A stretch of 64,000 nt of DNA from Membranipora membranacea (taxonomy: Eukaryota > Bryozoa > Gymnolaemata > Cheilostomatida > Membraniporidae), in the NCBI GenBank assembly GCA_914767715.1, contig OU612068.1:11222001-11286000 (forward strand), read 5' to 3'. Below, in pieces: positions 11,301 through 24,500 of the stretch. Within the stretch, counting starts at the first letter, position 1. Each line of letters begins with the position of its first letter. A program made the position numbers and the translations under genes. Under the pieces are notes generated by a model that was given only the letters and a program-made list of their open reading frames with translations, did not search any database and was not told the DNA's origin.

Positions 11301-14300
11301 CGTCTTCAGCTGTTACAGAAGAGTGGAATCATTACACAACAGGCAACTCATATTTCAAAGACATTGCAATAAATATTGAAGTCATTCGTGCTCGGTCAGT
11401 TAATTGTTCTGTGAAAGTTCAAGTGAAAACACCCTCATCATTGGATATTTTACAATAAAATTTGAAGACGATTCCAGATCTATGTGTACAAGACCAATGG
11501 AGACAGAAAATGGTTAACTGTTTGACAAACGTAGATCTGAGAGCTTGTTTTTGTTACCTCTTTGTCGAGTTTTTTCCTCATCTCACCAGCCTCTTTCTCA
11601 CTTCCACTGAGAGCCTGGCGTAACGCTAGTATCTGCTGTCTCAGTAACACAATCTCCTGCTCAGCTAGCATCTGAACTTTGACCCCCTGCTTCTGATTAC
11701 TCTCATTCTGCTCTTCAACCTCACCCAACTGGCAACAATAAGAACTGATGACTTAGGTAAACTTAGCTAGACTAAGGTAGACTTGGAATTACTTGAGTAG
11801 ACTTAGGTTGACTTAAGATGACTTAGGTAGTCCTAAGATAAATTAGGAGACCTGGAAATTGGAATGACCATAGTAGACTTAGGATGACTTAGGTAGGATA
11901 GAAGACCTAGTTTTAGGGGAACTCTTCGGCCTGAGATGAATAAACATGAATTATGATGAGCTCTAACAGTTAGACTGAAACGAGCCAACACCAATGTGTT
12001 AGAAAATCATCATTTCAAGATTCATATTGAAGCGCACTACGTTTATATACTGCTGTTTGGATGAGGAAGAGGGGAGACTTGCGGGGCTAACTCTCTAGAT
12101 CTATCAGCACTGATGAGTGTCATTGCTTACGTTGCAGCTTACCTTAGCTCTGAGGTGAGATTTGAGGTGATTGACTTTCCATTTATTCATCACTTTCATT
12201 CTGGATATAAGCTGGTGTAGGTTAAAGTTATCAGTTCTCAGGTCTGACATCAGCTCCTTCGCCTCAACTCTAGTCTTCAACTCTCCTTCATCTGGTAACA
12301 GTCACATAAATTGATATATATGGTCAATGTCATAAGGTAAACTGATGAAAACAAAATTTAAGTGATTTAAAGAAAATTTAACTATGTACAAGATAGTAAC
12401 AAAAACAATCTGATTCAAGTTCAGCTAATGAACTATTCATGGCAAGCTTGCCTGAAAGAAGGGTCAATTTCATCAAGATCTACATTTTTTCTGTCACACT
12501 TTACCTGTATGATTATATTTCTGTGCCAGTTTTTTAGCCATAGATTGGTCAGCTTCTCTTGCTGTCTCGCTGACCTTCTTACACACATCTTCATAAATCT
12601 CCTCTCTGTTTAAGTAAGACAACGAATAAGTCAATTTTATACTGGATACAGATTTCAAGTTAATCGGTCTTACTGGAATTCATCAATATCATGTAATTCC
12701 TTGTGTTTCAGAGTCCCAAGGTGCAAAGGTGCTTAGCTATCACTTGTTTTTAATTTCGGAATCTTAGTTTTTTCAGTGTAATAAATTTAGACCTTTAGAA
12801 AGGATAGGTTGAAATATAATATTATCTATCCTTTCTATGAGTCTCTTTAAAATTGGATTAAACTGAAGAGACTTCAGATTTCTAACTACAGGATTCATCA
12901 TATTAAAGTATGCATTTGTTAACTTAGGGATTATCATGATGTCCGTTTATTCCCCTGTGCAGACTTCCCTGTAAGCCCATTGTATTGACATTTATCTTTT
13001 TATACCGTTACACACAGCACGCTGTTTACCTGTATTCATCTAATCTCTGTTTGAGAGTATAACAAGCCTGGAATAGATTCTGTACCAGCTCATTATATTC
13101 ATCCCTCTGTCTCTCTCTTATAACTCTCTCCTGTATAAGTGAATTCTGTCTCATCTCTGATATCTGGGCTCTCAATGCTGTCACCTCTATAATACCACAA
13201 TCAATGAATTAAAACTGTATTCTTTTTGTATGATGTATTTTCAATATATAGCTTTGTGGTATGTTTATCTTGGTGGATATCTGATAGGAAATTGAGTCAT
13301 GTATATCTGGGATTGAAAATTGAGGTATATATATCAGTTTGAGAAGCCTGATAATTATATACATCAGCAGTCATCTTGACATATAAAAAGAGAACAATTA
13401 AAAGTTACGAGTTCAAATCCACTTCTGAATCAGGTGATATAATTTCAAATTATTTCACTGACATAAACACTTGTAGACTTGATTTGCAGTTTTAACTATC
13501 TTACCCATGATAAGCTCATGGTTTCTATCTGCAAGTCTACACTGAACCTCCACATCTATATTATTTTCTGCCTGCTGTAGTTGATCTCGGACTAGTTTTG
13601 TTTCCTGCTCTTTAGTGTATAGAAGCTGAGTATTTACCTTCATCAGAGCCTCATAGTAACTGGTATAACTGAAAGTTCAAGAAACATAGTTTTCCAGTAA
13701 GTTGTGATGACTATTGTATATGAATATTGGCACATTAGGAGCTTTTTTAAATACGGCAGTGTCATGCAACAGACTTTGCAGTACTGTATACTGAAATTTA
13801 CTGGTACAATATCTCAGTACTACTGTACCTCTCATAGTCGAACTTCTCCCTTGCTAGTATCTCGGATGAGAGGGCTTTGATAGCCGCCTCCCATGTTTTC
13901 TTAGGTATTATAATCTCTTCCTCAGTCTCGCGGCTCTCCTTCCATACTGAGTCAGCAAAGTTCTCAGCTATCTCTGGTCTGGCTATGGTAAAATTCTCCT
14001 TCCACGTCTGTATAACAGGCAGCAATAAAAAGTTACCTTGCTTGTTGATCATGATGACATTGTGTAGTTTTATTCCAAGGGTGATTTGAGGTTGGGAATG
14101 AAAAAATCGGGGTTTTGATGTCCACTTGAAAAGCTCTTTGATTTCGTTTTCCTGCCTTCATTGGCCTTTTGATGTCTTGATACTAGAGTACGGGCCGGGG
14201 ATAAGACACAGAAGATGCAATACATTTGGCCTTGAGCTGGTTATTCCACTCACTGGTCTTTTCCAGAGGTCTGTAGGAAGGGCTCCCTCCTCTCTACCCC

Positions 14301-15521
14301 TCTCAGCGAAGGCTAGATTCAGGTCTTTAGTCAGTTTTTTCACAGTCTCCTGAATCATGAACTCTTCTAGACTCTCTATCAGTTTTAGTAGTTGAGCAGC
14401 TTTCACCTCGATCTCAGATATCTGTGGAGAGAATGCAATTCAACATCTTTTATGTCTTGATTTGCATTTCAATATTTATCTGTTATGTCTTGATTTGAAT
14501 GTTTTGATTATATTTCAATACGTGAATGTCACAGAGTAATTACTCATTAATCTTTAATTGGATTAGTGAAAATGAACGTGGCAAGAACTGAATCAAGGAG
14601 ATGGCTTTGTATCGAATCAGAAGGTATCAACCTCTTTGTACCAAATTAAACCAATAGTTCAAATTCCCATTCCCTCACAATGTAATTCCCAGCAATATTG
14701 ACTGCATATTAAAGTGACAAAAATGGACGATATTATGTTTTTTTGCTCATTACGACTACATCAAAAAGAGATGTGGTGAGATACTATGCTGTATAAGCTT
14801 GTGTTTAGTTCTTACATTGGGAGGCATCATGAGTGGCTCTGTATCATGAGTTATCCCCTCATACATATCAGAATGACCGGTACGTCGAGCTAAACTCTGT
14901 AATACTGGGAATAACTTCTGCTCCTTATACTCCTTACTATAAATATACAATATAAAATAGATAAGAGCAGTTTGTTTTATTTAAAATAGCTGCTGTAGTA
15001 CCTACTGAACTAGTACACAGTCACAGAATGTGTGAGAATGCGATCTAAGGTTAAACACACAGGTGCAGATTGATGGAACATCTCCCCAGGCCATAGCGTA
15101 GAGTATGATATAGTTTGTGAATGATTCCATCCTCTTCTTTTATCAGCTGAGGAGAGCGCAACCCACAGGGGTAGGTGATTCCAGGCTCTGTAGTTTCAGT
15201 ACTCAAACTGTGCCAGGATAGCTGATGGAGGCATTACATTATCAAGCACTATCCCCACCCAGTGGTTGATAATGTAATGCCACCACCAGCTATCCGGTCA
15301 CAGTCTTAGAACTTTAATCACAACTTATTGCATCCACACCCACCTCATTAGTTTATGTAGAGATGGAGTGTCCACTTTCTGTACTTGTAGTCGCCGTAGA
15401 CTCCAGTCCAGTTTAACAACTTCTGTTCTCTTCCACAGTAACAGGAAGTGTTTGAGCAGCTCATAAGCTTCGATGGGCTGTCGAGTTCTCGATATGCATG
15501 ACGGTTTTGTTTTCTGCGTAC
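8375..15521 (-). CDS. CCDC162: CCDC162-like gene, exons 34-47 (C-terminal coiled coil)
   Basis: Exons: 15344-15521, 14816-14936, 14254-14421, 13829-14007, 13505-13668, 13030-13186, 12505-12605, 12143-12291, 11558-11728, 11214-11309, 10769-10908, 10291-10421, 8868-9019, 8375-8506. The region opens with EVVKLDWSLRRLQV. From about residue 1,800 to 2,170 it is almost uninterrupted heptad-rich, Glu/Lys/Gln-rich coiled coil (for example EQEIVLLRQQILALRQAL, and LEELEEKERQMKRLAFEQQK). The tail is basic and Ser/Thr-rich and ends ...STAFMTQQ, then TAA. Exon 36 uses the GTGAGT at 14,253. Reading past it leads to an in-frame stop. Confidence 0.8.
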
Positions 15522-18500
15522 CTAATAAAATAATCAGATTATGGGTTAAATTACGTATATGTAGGTCCGTATGAGTAATTATATGCACATAAAAACTTAT
15601 AATATTTCGATTTTTTTTGAGAGAAATGGATAATCAACCCTGTCCTTTGAGACAGCAGTAAGCCTCAGAGTGTTAATTTAAAAATGAGAAGACCGCCCAT
15701 CTTTTGCCGATTAAACATTTACTGTGGTTAGTTATCAAAAGCTTCAATTTAAACTCCAAATGAGAAGCGCAAAAGTTTAGCCATCGAAGCATATCATAGC
15801 TGAGGAACACTGGGTCTATGATGCTCTTCAGTCTAGACCAAGCTTGGTTCAGTTCGCCTTCATTCGGAGTTGCTCCCCCTCAACTGATATGTAGCTTATC
15901 GGCAGAGGGAGCAACTGGAATGCAGGCAAACTTGGTGCAATGGTTATCTGCTATGACTGCAGGAAGTGATACTAGTTCATAAATTACTGAACAGTTACAG
16001 AGAGTAAATCTCTAGGCCTAATCTAATCCCAACATTCTATACTACAATGAGTCACACAAAGGATCAGCTACACTACATTATTGGAGGAGCGGGAATCGTT
16101 GTCAGAAGCCAAGTCATCGTTATTCAGAGCATAAATTAAGCTAGCTCCTACCTAGCCCATACAACTTACCTGAGCCCTGCCTTGCACTTCCTGAGTACAA
16201 AATTATATACTGAGATTAGCAATGTAGACCTAGGCCCAGTGACAGTCGTGTAAATATACCCTCATTTAATATCCCACTTAAAATCTCTTAAGTAAAAGAA
16301 GCGTGAGTGATTAGGCTATTCAGATGTGAGTCTTTGTTCATGAAACTCCGCTGTCTGATAGAGTTCAACATGTCTCTCATCATCCTATGAACAACTCTCG
16401 CTCTCAATCTGCAGCTTGCTAATGCTGGCGGCAAAGCATTACAATTTTTTTAACAAGTGCAACAGAAATATCCTGTGATTGTGAATAGCGATGTTTAATG
16501 CAAGTGGTATGAGTCTGTAGGTGATAAGCGTACATTACATACATCCATATATTAATTAGTGTTTGGTAATAAACTAGAACTACAATACTAAACAAACATA
16601 GGGTGTGATATACAACCTTTTGTTTCAGGGGACGCTGCTGGAAGTTGAATCCCAAACAGTCATAAATAATAATAATGGCAGACAGCAAATAATATGACCC
16701 AAAATAAAGTAGGGCAGACATTGATAAAAATATACCTAAATATGGCAGTATGTACCATGGGTTGACCATTTTTGCTATGGAATGAGAAACATATCAATAC
16801 CTGTAATCTGTATACAAAAATCGCTTCACAAATCATAGGGAATAGATAGGATAGAATTGGATAGAAAAGCCAACAAAACAAAACAAGTGTGAAGAAAAAA
16901 GTACCTCATTCTGAATACATAATAACTTACTTCTGCCTGCGGATACCATACTATAGGAGCTGGTCGGACGAGATGTAGATTTCTTAGACTTAGTCTCCTC
17001 AGTATCTAGTGTTGCTGAGATGGCTACAAATGTGGAGGAGTCCTGGTTACCCGACTGTAGAATGTCCTCTAGTAAGAGAGACACGCCGAGTATCTCTCCA
17101 TTAGCTACATGTCTGTAAAATAGGTGAAACTATAATGAGTTATCCTCTCCTTTATTGGGTACAAGCAACTCCAACAGTTGTTGACACTTAATTGAAAATC
17201 CTTCTATTTTATGACTGTTGGTGCAGAGGCTGCGGTAGTCATTAAATGTCACAACTTCTGACCAGCAAAACACTAGAAAATTCAGTTGAGTGTCTCATAA
17301 CTGTTAAACTTATTTAACTGAAGTCAAACTCTGCTGCCATTACTCCTAGTTTGGCTTATACATATGTTATAAACAGGGGAAGAAAATGAAAGTGTATATA
17401 ACAGCATACCTATCAACATCTTTGAGACCACAGAGACATGTCTGCATGTTGTGTTCAATTCTGTGAGCTTGCCACAGCATTGTGGGATACGGTCCGTTTC
17501 TAAAACAGATTGACAGTCATTTGTATAGATAAAGCGCAACTAGAGTGGAACATGGAAGGAGGAGCAGAGTCAGCTTGCATGATATGCATAGAAGTGTTAC
17601 CAAAATAAAAGCCATCAAACAAATCCACAGAATTTTGATCAGAAAATGTAGCCTAATATACATGTAGCAAGTGCTGAGTAAATGAATTTCTGGATTTCAT
17701 GCAGGGACAGGAAAAGTGTGTACAATTGTAATACTAATGCGTTTACCGATTTATGAATGATCTCCATGGCATGATAGACCTAGCCTGAGCATCCTGTGAT
17801 TCTAGAGGGTCGGGTATAGGCATACCGTAACTCATTACACCCGCCCGCACCTCACTACTCATGCGAGGAAGTGCAAAATACAAACTTTTACTAACAGCCT
17901 ACAAACAGAGCAGCACATGCATGCTTATTCGACAGGGACAAAACAGTGCTGTATACTAACTCTGATATATGACTGACTGTGTGCAAGGATCGATAAATTA
18001 TATAACATGACATGTGATTCTACGTTGTGTGACTCAGCTAAGGTACACTTTAAATGAAAAAAAAACAATACTAGAAGATCATGGACAAAATCTATGCTCT
18101 TGTTGGTACCAAGATAAGGTCTTGGTTGTCAATCTAGTGCAATGTAAAAATTGAGTGTTCATGCTTCAATACAAAAATAAATATATAGCTAGGGAAGTGT
18201 ATGGTGCAATCTTTACATGTATGATGAGCATAAAATATATCACATATAAAGGATGAAAGGTACAGTCTATCTGACCTGGTATGCGTGGGAGTTATTAGAG
18301 GCTAAAAATGTATCCCTCATAGAATGTCGTACAGCTGTGTCCATAGTAAGGAACATAACATCTCTCCTTAGCTGTAAGAACTTAGCTACAGTACCAGGAT
18401 CCAGAGGGTTTATAAGGTTATTTATCTGTTTCTGCATCTCTCTCAGTTCAGCACCTATCAGCGACAATCAGCAGTAGAAATCACATCCAAGGTCGGATTC

Positions 18501-21500
18501 AATTAGGCCTGCCTTCTGTAGTAATAACTTTTACATGTGGCGTAGCCTACACATCTCCTTTCATTCTGAGCAAACAGCACAAAGTAGGTAAACATAGTGT
18601 ACCCTGAATGGTCATCCTTAGGTCATCATGAGTCAGTAAACTTACCGATGCCCTCAGTGCCGCCCCAGTCAGCAGAGACAAACTCGACCTTCTGAGAGCC
18701 GAGCAGAGCCTGACTACTGCCTAGTTTAGAGTGAGCACACAGGTACTGCATCATATCATGTAAGGCTGCAGTGATCCGACACAGGTGCTCTAGTGCTCTG
18801 ACACAGTCAGCCTGTGGCAGGTGCTTGAACATGAGCAACAACTCCGAATGGTGAGGTATGAACCAGAGGTTTAGAAGTTGATCACCAGCAGCTGACATAA
18901 CTCGACGGGGACGCCGCTTCAGAGTCCTACAAATATTCAAACCCGGTAACAGGAGGTTGTGAGCAGCACTTCAAGTTTTGTGGTGTAATTATAATGTTAA
19001 GTATGAAACTGTTTCAAAAAGAAAAGCATTGCGGTTTCAATTTTCTGAATATAGAGAAATTTGAATGAAGGTAAACAAAGTAAGCTAGATATTGAAAATT
19101 GTTCTCATACCTTGGATCTGGTGCTAAGCCCTTGGCGCTATCTTGGTCAGTTTTCTTCTCATTGGGTTCGCCGAGTATAAAATATGTCTCTCTGATGTTA
19201 GGAAACTGTTGCAGCAATCCAAGAATTCCATTGTAGTGGTTTATGACTTGTCCTCTCAGTGAATATTGTAAAATCCTCTCACAATATCTCTGATTGAAGT
19301 TTAATATCAACTGTCTGTATGCAAAAATTAAGATGACAAACTTTATTTGTTTTTGGCTGTTGTGCAATTTGAGTTTTACCACTACAAATCGTCTGCACTA
19401 AAGCTTGGATATTTTCATAGGACAGGACAGTGTTGTAAATATGGTTCTATACTACTGGATAAAATGTTACAGGACACCTGTAGTCAGTAACCATTATAAT
19501 CATATCTTCAAGACCAACTGATAGTGAAGCTATAGGTGAGGTTCTGTGAGCCACTGTACCATTGTACGTAAATAATGGCTGATTATACTGATATTCATGA
19601 TGCCCATGAATGTCATTCTTACCTCTTGAGTTTATCAAATTCCTCGGCGTTTTTAAGAATCATAGCCATGGTTCTCTTTTTCTCAAGGAACTCATTTAGC
19701 ATGAGATCACGAAATGTAGTCTTCTCCAGCTGTAGAGAGACAAAAGCCTCTGGAGATCTCAGAGATCTGTCCTTCACCATCTTACTAGCACCACTCTGAT
19801 CACCTGAAAATAATAACATAGAAATAAATAAATCCTTATTCTTACATTGCAGTTCAGCTTAAGGAGATGCCATGGTGTCGAAGGCTGGCATTAAGTTTAC
19901 AGCTCGGTTTGGGCAAAAATCTCAAGTTGCTCATCAGTCATCGCTGAGTGAGAAAAAAACAAAAAAGATTCACAAACTTCATCAGTGAGTGCTATTAGAA
20001 TCACACAGGTTGATTGCACCACTCATTATTGTGATCAGAAAGATGGGTAGGGTGGCATGTGGTGTGATATTTACCTCTAGTACCAGCAGAGAAACCTGTC
20101 AGCATAGTCAATGAGCTCTTCTCACTCTTAGTGTCTGTTGGACTCATTCTACCACTGAAAATATAAAGGAGACAGTGACAGATATATCATTGTTAAAATT
20201 GAGAAAAAAAAGAGGTTTTAGTACATGAAATCAGCAATTTTGCCGATTTACTGATATTTAAATCTGATTGAGTGCATTGTTTTGTAGGATATCCATATTT
20301 TGCACCCAAAGCAGGAGTTGCATCCCCAGCATAAGAAGCGAGACAATTCTAATCTGTGTATATCCATGACAATTGTATGTAGAGATATGTATAAAGATAG
20401 GCTGTGGGGTCTTGAGATGCTTCAAAGGTAACAAATCTTGAAAGACAACAAATCAAACACTTATTAATACTACACTTACGTGCCCTCCATGTTGAAAGAT
20501 TCACCGTTGGCCTTCATGTGTATACCACATACATGAGCCTGCTGTACGGACGCCAGTAGAGCATTCTTATGATTAACCTGTGACATAACTACGGTTCTAA
20601 AGTTCTCCATACCCGACGGTTTGAGTACAGCCATGACTGCTTCACGACTTCTAAATGAGAATCTGCCCAGTCCAACCTCATCGAGTTCGTGTATGGCTAA
20701 TGGCATATCCTTAGGTATCAACCTACAAAATTAGTGCATACATGAGTTGGTGTGCAGGTTTTCAGGCCAGAAATCTACTTCAAGACAGTTTGTATGGTGA
20801 AACTATTGTATAGTGCATATATCATAGGTTTTATTTAGTCAATTGACATCAGGTGGCATGATAAAATATCTCTGACAGTCACTGCCTTTATCATTACCTG
20901 CATTCGGAATTGTCTTTCACCATATTGCAAACAAAACCGTTAATCCGCTTAGTCTTACCTGTCGACAGCAGAGTCATCATCTTGAACAGCAGTGATATGT
21001 AAGGGTGGGGGCTTACCCGCCCCCTCCTTGAACACTGCATAGTCAAATTGTAAGAACCTCATATACAGGTGACACTCGTCAAATCCCATCTCTACGGCCA
21101 ACTGTTTGTAGATCTGTTAAGTAAAGCGAGAATCGGAATATTCCCGCCGCTCAAAAAACGTATTTTGTGATGTCATGATACAAAATTCGAGAAAATTTTA
21201 ATGTTCTAAGCAGTAGCCAATATTTTGGGTTAAATACTGCATAGTAAAAGGATAGCAGAGAGTGGTTTCGATCCACCGACCTCTGGGTTATGGGCCCAGC
21301 ACGCTTCCACTGCGCCACTCTGCTATTGTTGTTGCATGAAAGAGATGATACCACCATATTACCCACCAAAGTTATTTATAATTGCCCATAATTGTAATGT
21401 AATACCACCATATTATTAGACATATATAAATTGCTTGTTATTGAGATATAATAACTTGGACAGAACAAAGAGGTTATTTTGGGATATTTTTCGGGTCAAT

Positions 21501-24500
21501 GTGACAATTGTAAAACACAACTTAGCTCTATATTTAACATATAAGGGCATTATATGCATTATAGGCGTTATATGCATTATAGGCATTATAGGCATGTAGG
21601 GACTTTAATTGCCCGCTGACCTCTGAGAGTACTTCAGTTTCCCAGGCAGCCTCGAGTAGTCGATGTCTGAGAGTAATCATCTCCATCACTCTACCAATAG
21701 TAGATACAGACATGGCCTGTCTCTCCCTCTTTGTCTTACGCTGTTCTGACTGTTCCTGCTGCTCTACTAAAGCTATAGCCACCTCACATAGATAAGCTGG
21801 ATCCTCGATAAACACCCCAGAGAACAGCTACAACAAGAAGAAAGTATGGAGTTTCAACTATATACATTTAGAAATTCGAAAAACAGATAATGGCAAGATG
21901 AAAATGCTGCTAATGTTGGTAATAGCTCTTTGAATAGTTCATAGTACAATTCTACAACAGTGGAGTCACAATTAAACAGGTTATTCAATATTATTGGCAT
22001 GGCTTGGTTATTTTTATCCTTTTGTATAGTTGATCAATGTTATGATGGCACAAAATGACACCAACCAATGCTTATAGCATTACATCATATGTTTTTTGCA
22101 TATTCTGGTTGGAGTATCATGGGGTTCTTTAGTTGCGTGACAATCCCTTTAGCATTTGGGATGAAATGCTCCAGATTGACCATCATTTGCGCCACATCAC
22201 CCCTCCTGCGCCCACACAGCCCTGGGCCCTACCATACCCATGGATACATACCCGTGTACAACCCATAAACACTTTTGATGGAAAGATTGAAGTGACCAGA
22301 TTTACAGCCAACTGCAGAAAAAAAACAGCAAAAGCATGTTTAACTTTTAATATTTTAGAACTCGAGGAGCAAAGCCAGGTACTCATTAGGTGTAGTATAC
22401 AGTACCTCTTTCTGTACTAGGGGAGCGAAGTGAGTACCAGGTGTGGGTAGAGTATCCCAGCTGATTATAGCCTGCTCTAATATCTTCTTCTGCATCTCAA
22501 TCATATCTGTGACTGTGGATGGCTTGTGAATGTGGTGTAACTCCTGTGAAGATTAAAATTGAATAGGTCTCAAAGAATGACAAAAGAAAATGCAAGCTGA
22601 TATAATTATCATGGTCGACAATTTCCGCAATTGTTTCAATGAACTATCAATAACTTCAGCGATGGCACCTTAACCTTCCTCATCCTACAGAAGTTCCCAC
22701 AATGAATTGGGTATAGAATCCAATTCTTGCACTAAGTTTCAAAGTACAAATGCGTGAAATCTTCGAGTTGAGCTAACAATTTGGATTTGTCTTCCCTTGC
22801 TTCAACTCCGTGTAGGTAGGAGGGAGATATACTAACATACCCAGTAAGCATGTGAGAGAGCCTCGGGTAGCTTAGCAGCAAGACTCATAGATGGATGGTA
22901 CTCCAACATGTATACATTCTTCAGAGCAGACCTGGAAATACAAAATGGTGTTATGTGTGCAAAATTATATAGCATAAACCAGCCTATGTTACCAGCAGGA
23001 AAAAACGATAAAATTTTCTTTCTTATTAATAGAAAATCGCTTAATTTTAATTCCTCCAATAGCTTCAATTTCCCTGTCGAAAGCTCTGATTCTATCGGTA
23101 AAGCTTACATAGATTGCACATTCAATGGTTTACTCACATGCTCATGTTGAGAGCTATAGGCTGATGTGGTATCACAGAGAACGGCAGACCAAACACCACC
23201 TCACTATTACCTTCTAAATCTCTACACACCTTCTGTATGAACGATCGACTATCCTCAACCTGTATCAAAATAGTATAGTCAAGTTATTTTCCCGAATATT
23301 TAGCCATATGCTGCCAAGATATTTTGCAAAATCAATCAAACAGGTAGGCTTGTCTGACATGGGCCAAAGAGATACAGCAACCATAACATCTGGGATGAAC
23401 CGAAAACAAAACTATTAGAACTGTGTATCACACGATTAATTCTGTAAAGGGGAAGCGCAACGTAGAATTAATTGATTAGAATTGACCAAGGAATTAAAGT
23501 TCTCTCTAACTCCTTATATTAACGGTTGACAGATCTTTAGGCAAATAGAAGACAATTATCATACCTGAGTATCCATGACATTTTTGACGAGGCTGGCCTG
23601 CATTCTGAGACACACACTCTCCAGTCTGTAAGTCTTCAGGAAGTAATCGGCGTTGAAGTCAAATCTCGGCCTCTGTCTCATTATAGAGTACATAATCTGA
23701 GCTAGAGATTGTCTCTCTGTACGATCGAATACATGCTGGTAAGCCTCCATATAACAATCCAACAACTGTGTACAACAAACAAAGTAAATCAGATTGTATG
23801 GAACACTGCCAGTTTTATTTCAAGACTTACAGACTTGAGGATGGTTTTACAGGTACTGAGGATTTGCATTCTGAAAAATCCAAAGAATCTTCATTAAGGA
23901 TACATGATAAAACCTTTAGGTTTGGTTTGCAATTATTATCCATAATTGTACATTAACAGAAATCTCTCAATACAATAATTTTATCATGCTGTAAAAGTTA
24001 ATAATAGATTTTTATTTTTGACTCTATGGCTAATCTGATAGTTGTCCGCGAAAGCATTTGTCCTCTCATTTTCAATGTAGTAACAATAGCAGAGTGGCGC
24101 AGTGGAAGCGTGCTGGGCCCATAACCCAGAGGTCGGTGGATCGAAACCACTCTCTGCTAGCCTTTTAGTTTCAATGCCAATTAATTTACTTATAGGGCAG
24201 TTATATCAATGGTTATATTCTCCAAAACTTGAGCAATCCATATTGCGCTGATAACTAGTAAATCATGACGGTAGTAAGGACCCAACAAGCCCGCTATCCG
24301 TACATGAGAGAGCGTATATAGGTGAGGAAAGGTGAGAAGTAAAGACTGAACAAGAGGCTCCAAATTGGAAATACTTCTGTTCATTTATCTGTGCTCTGAC
24401 AGATACAGATTGCAGTGCTGATGCAACTAGATCTTACCAGTTTTTTGTTCTCCAGAAAGCAGGCTTCATTAGTCCAAACATCCATGAGAATGGCAAATCT

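Noticed and set aside
23814-23835. Plus-strand KTYRLE-coding word resembling the minus-strand exon 19 sequence
   Set aside because: Only about 14 nt match, the surrounding sequence is unrelated, and no inverted duplication extends further. Probably chance.
23832-23872. Possible small exon between exons 18 and 19 of the CCDC162-like gene
   Set aside because: GT-AG borders exist, but the frame gives a stop. Exons 18 and 19 join in phase 0 without it.
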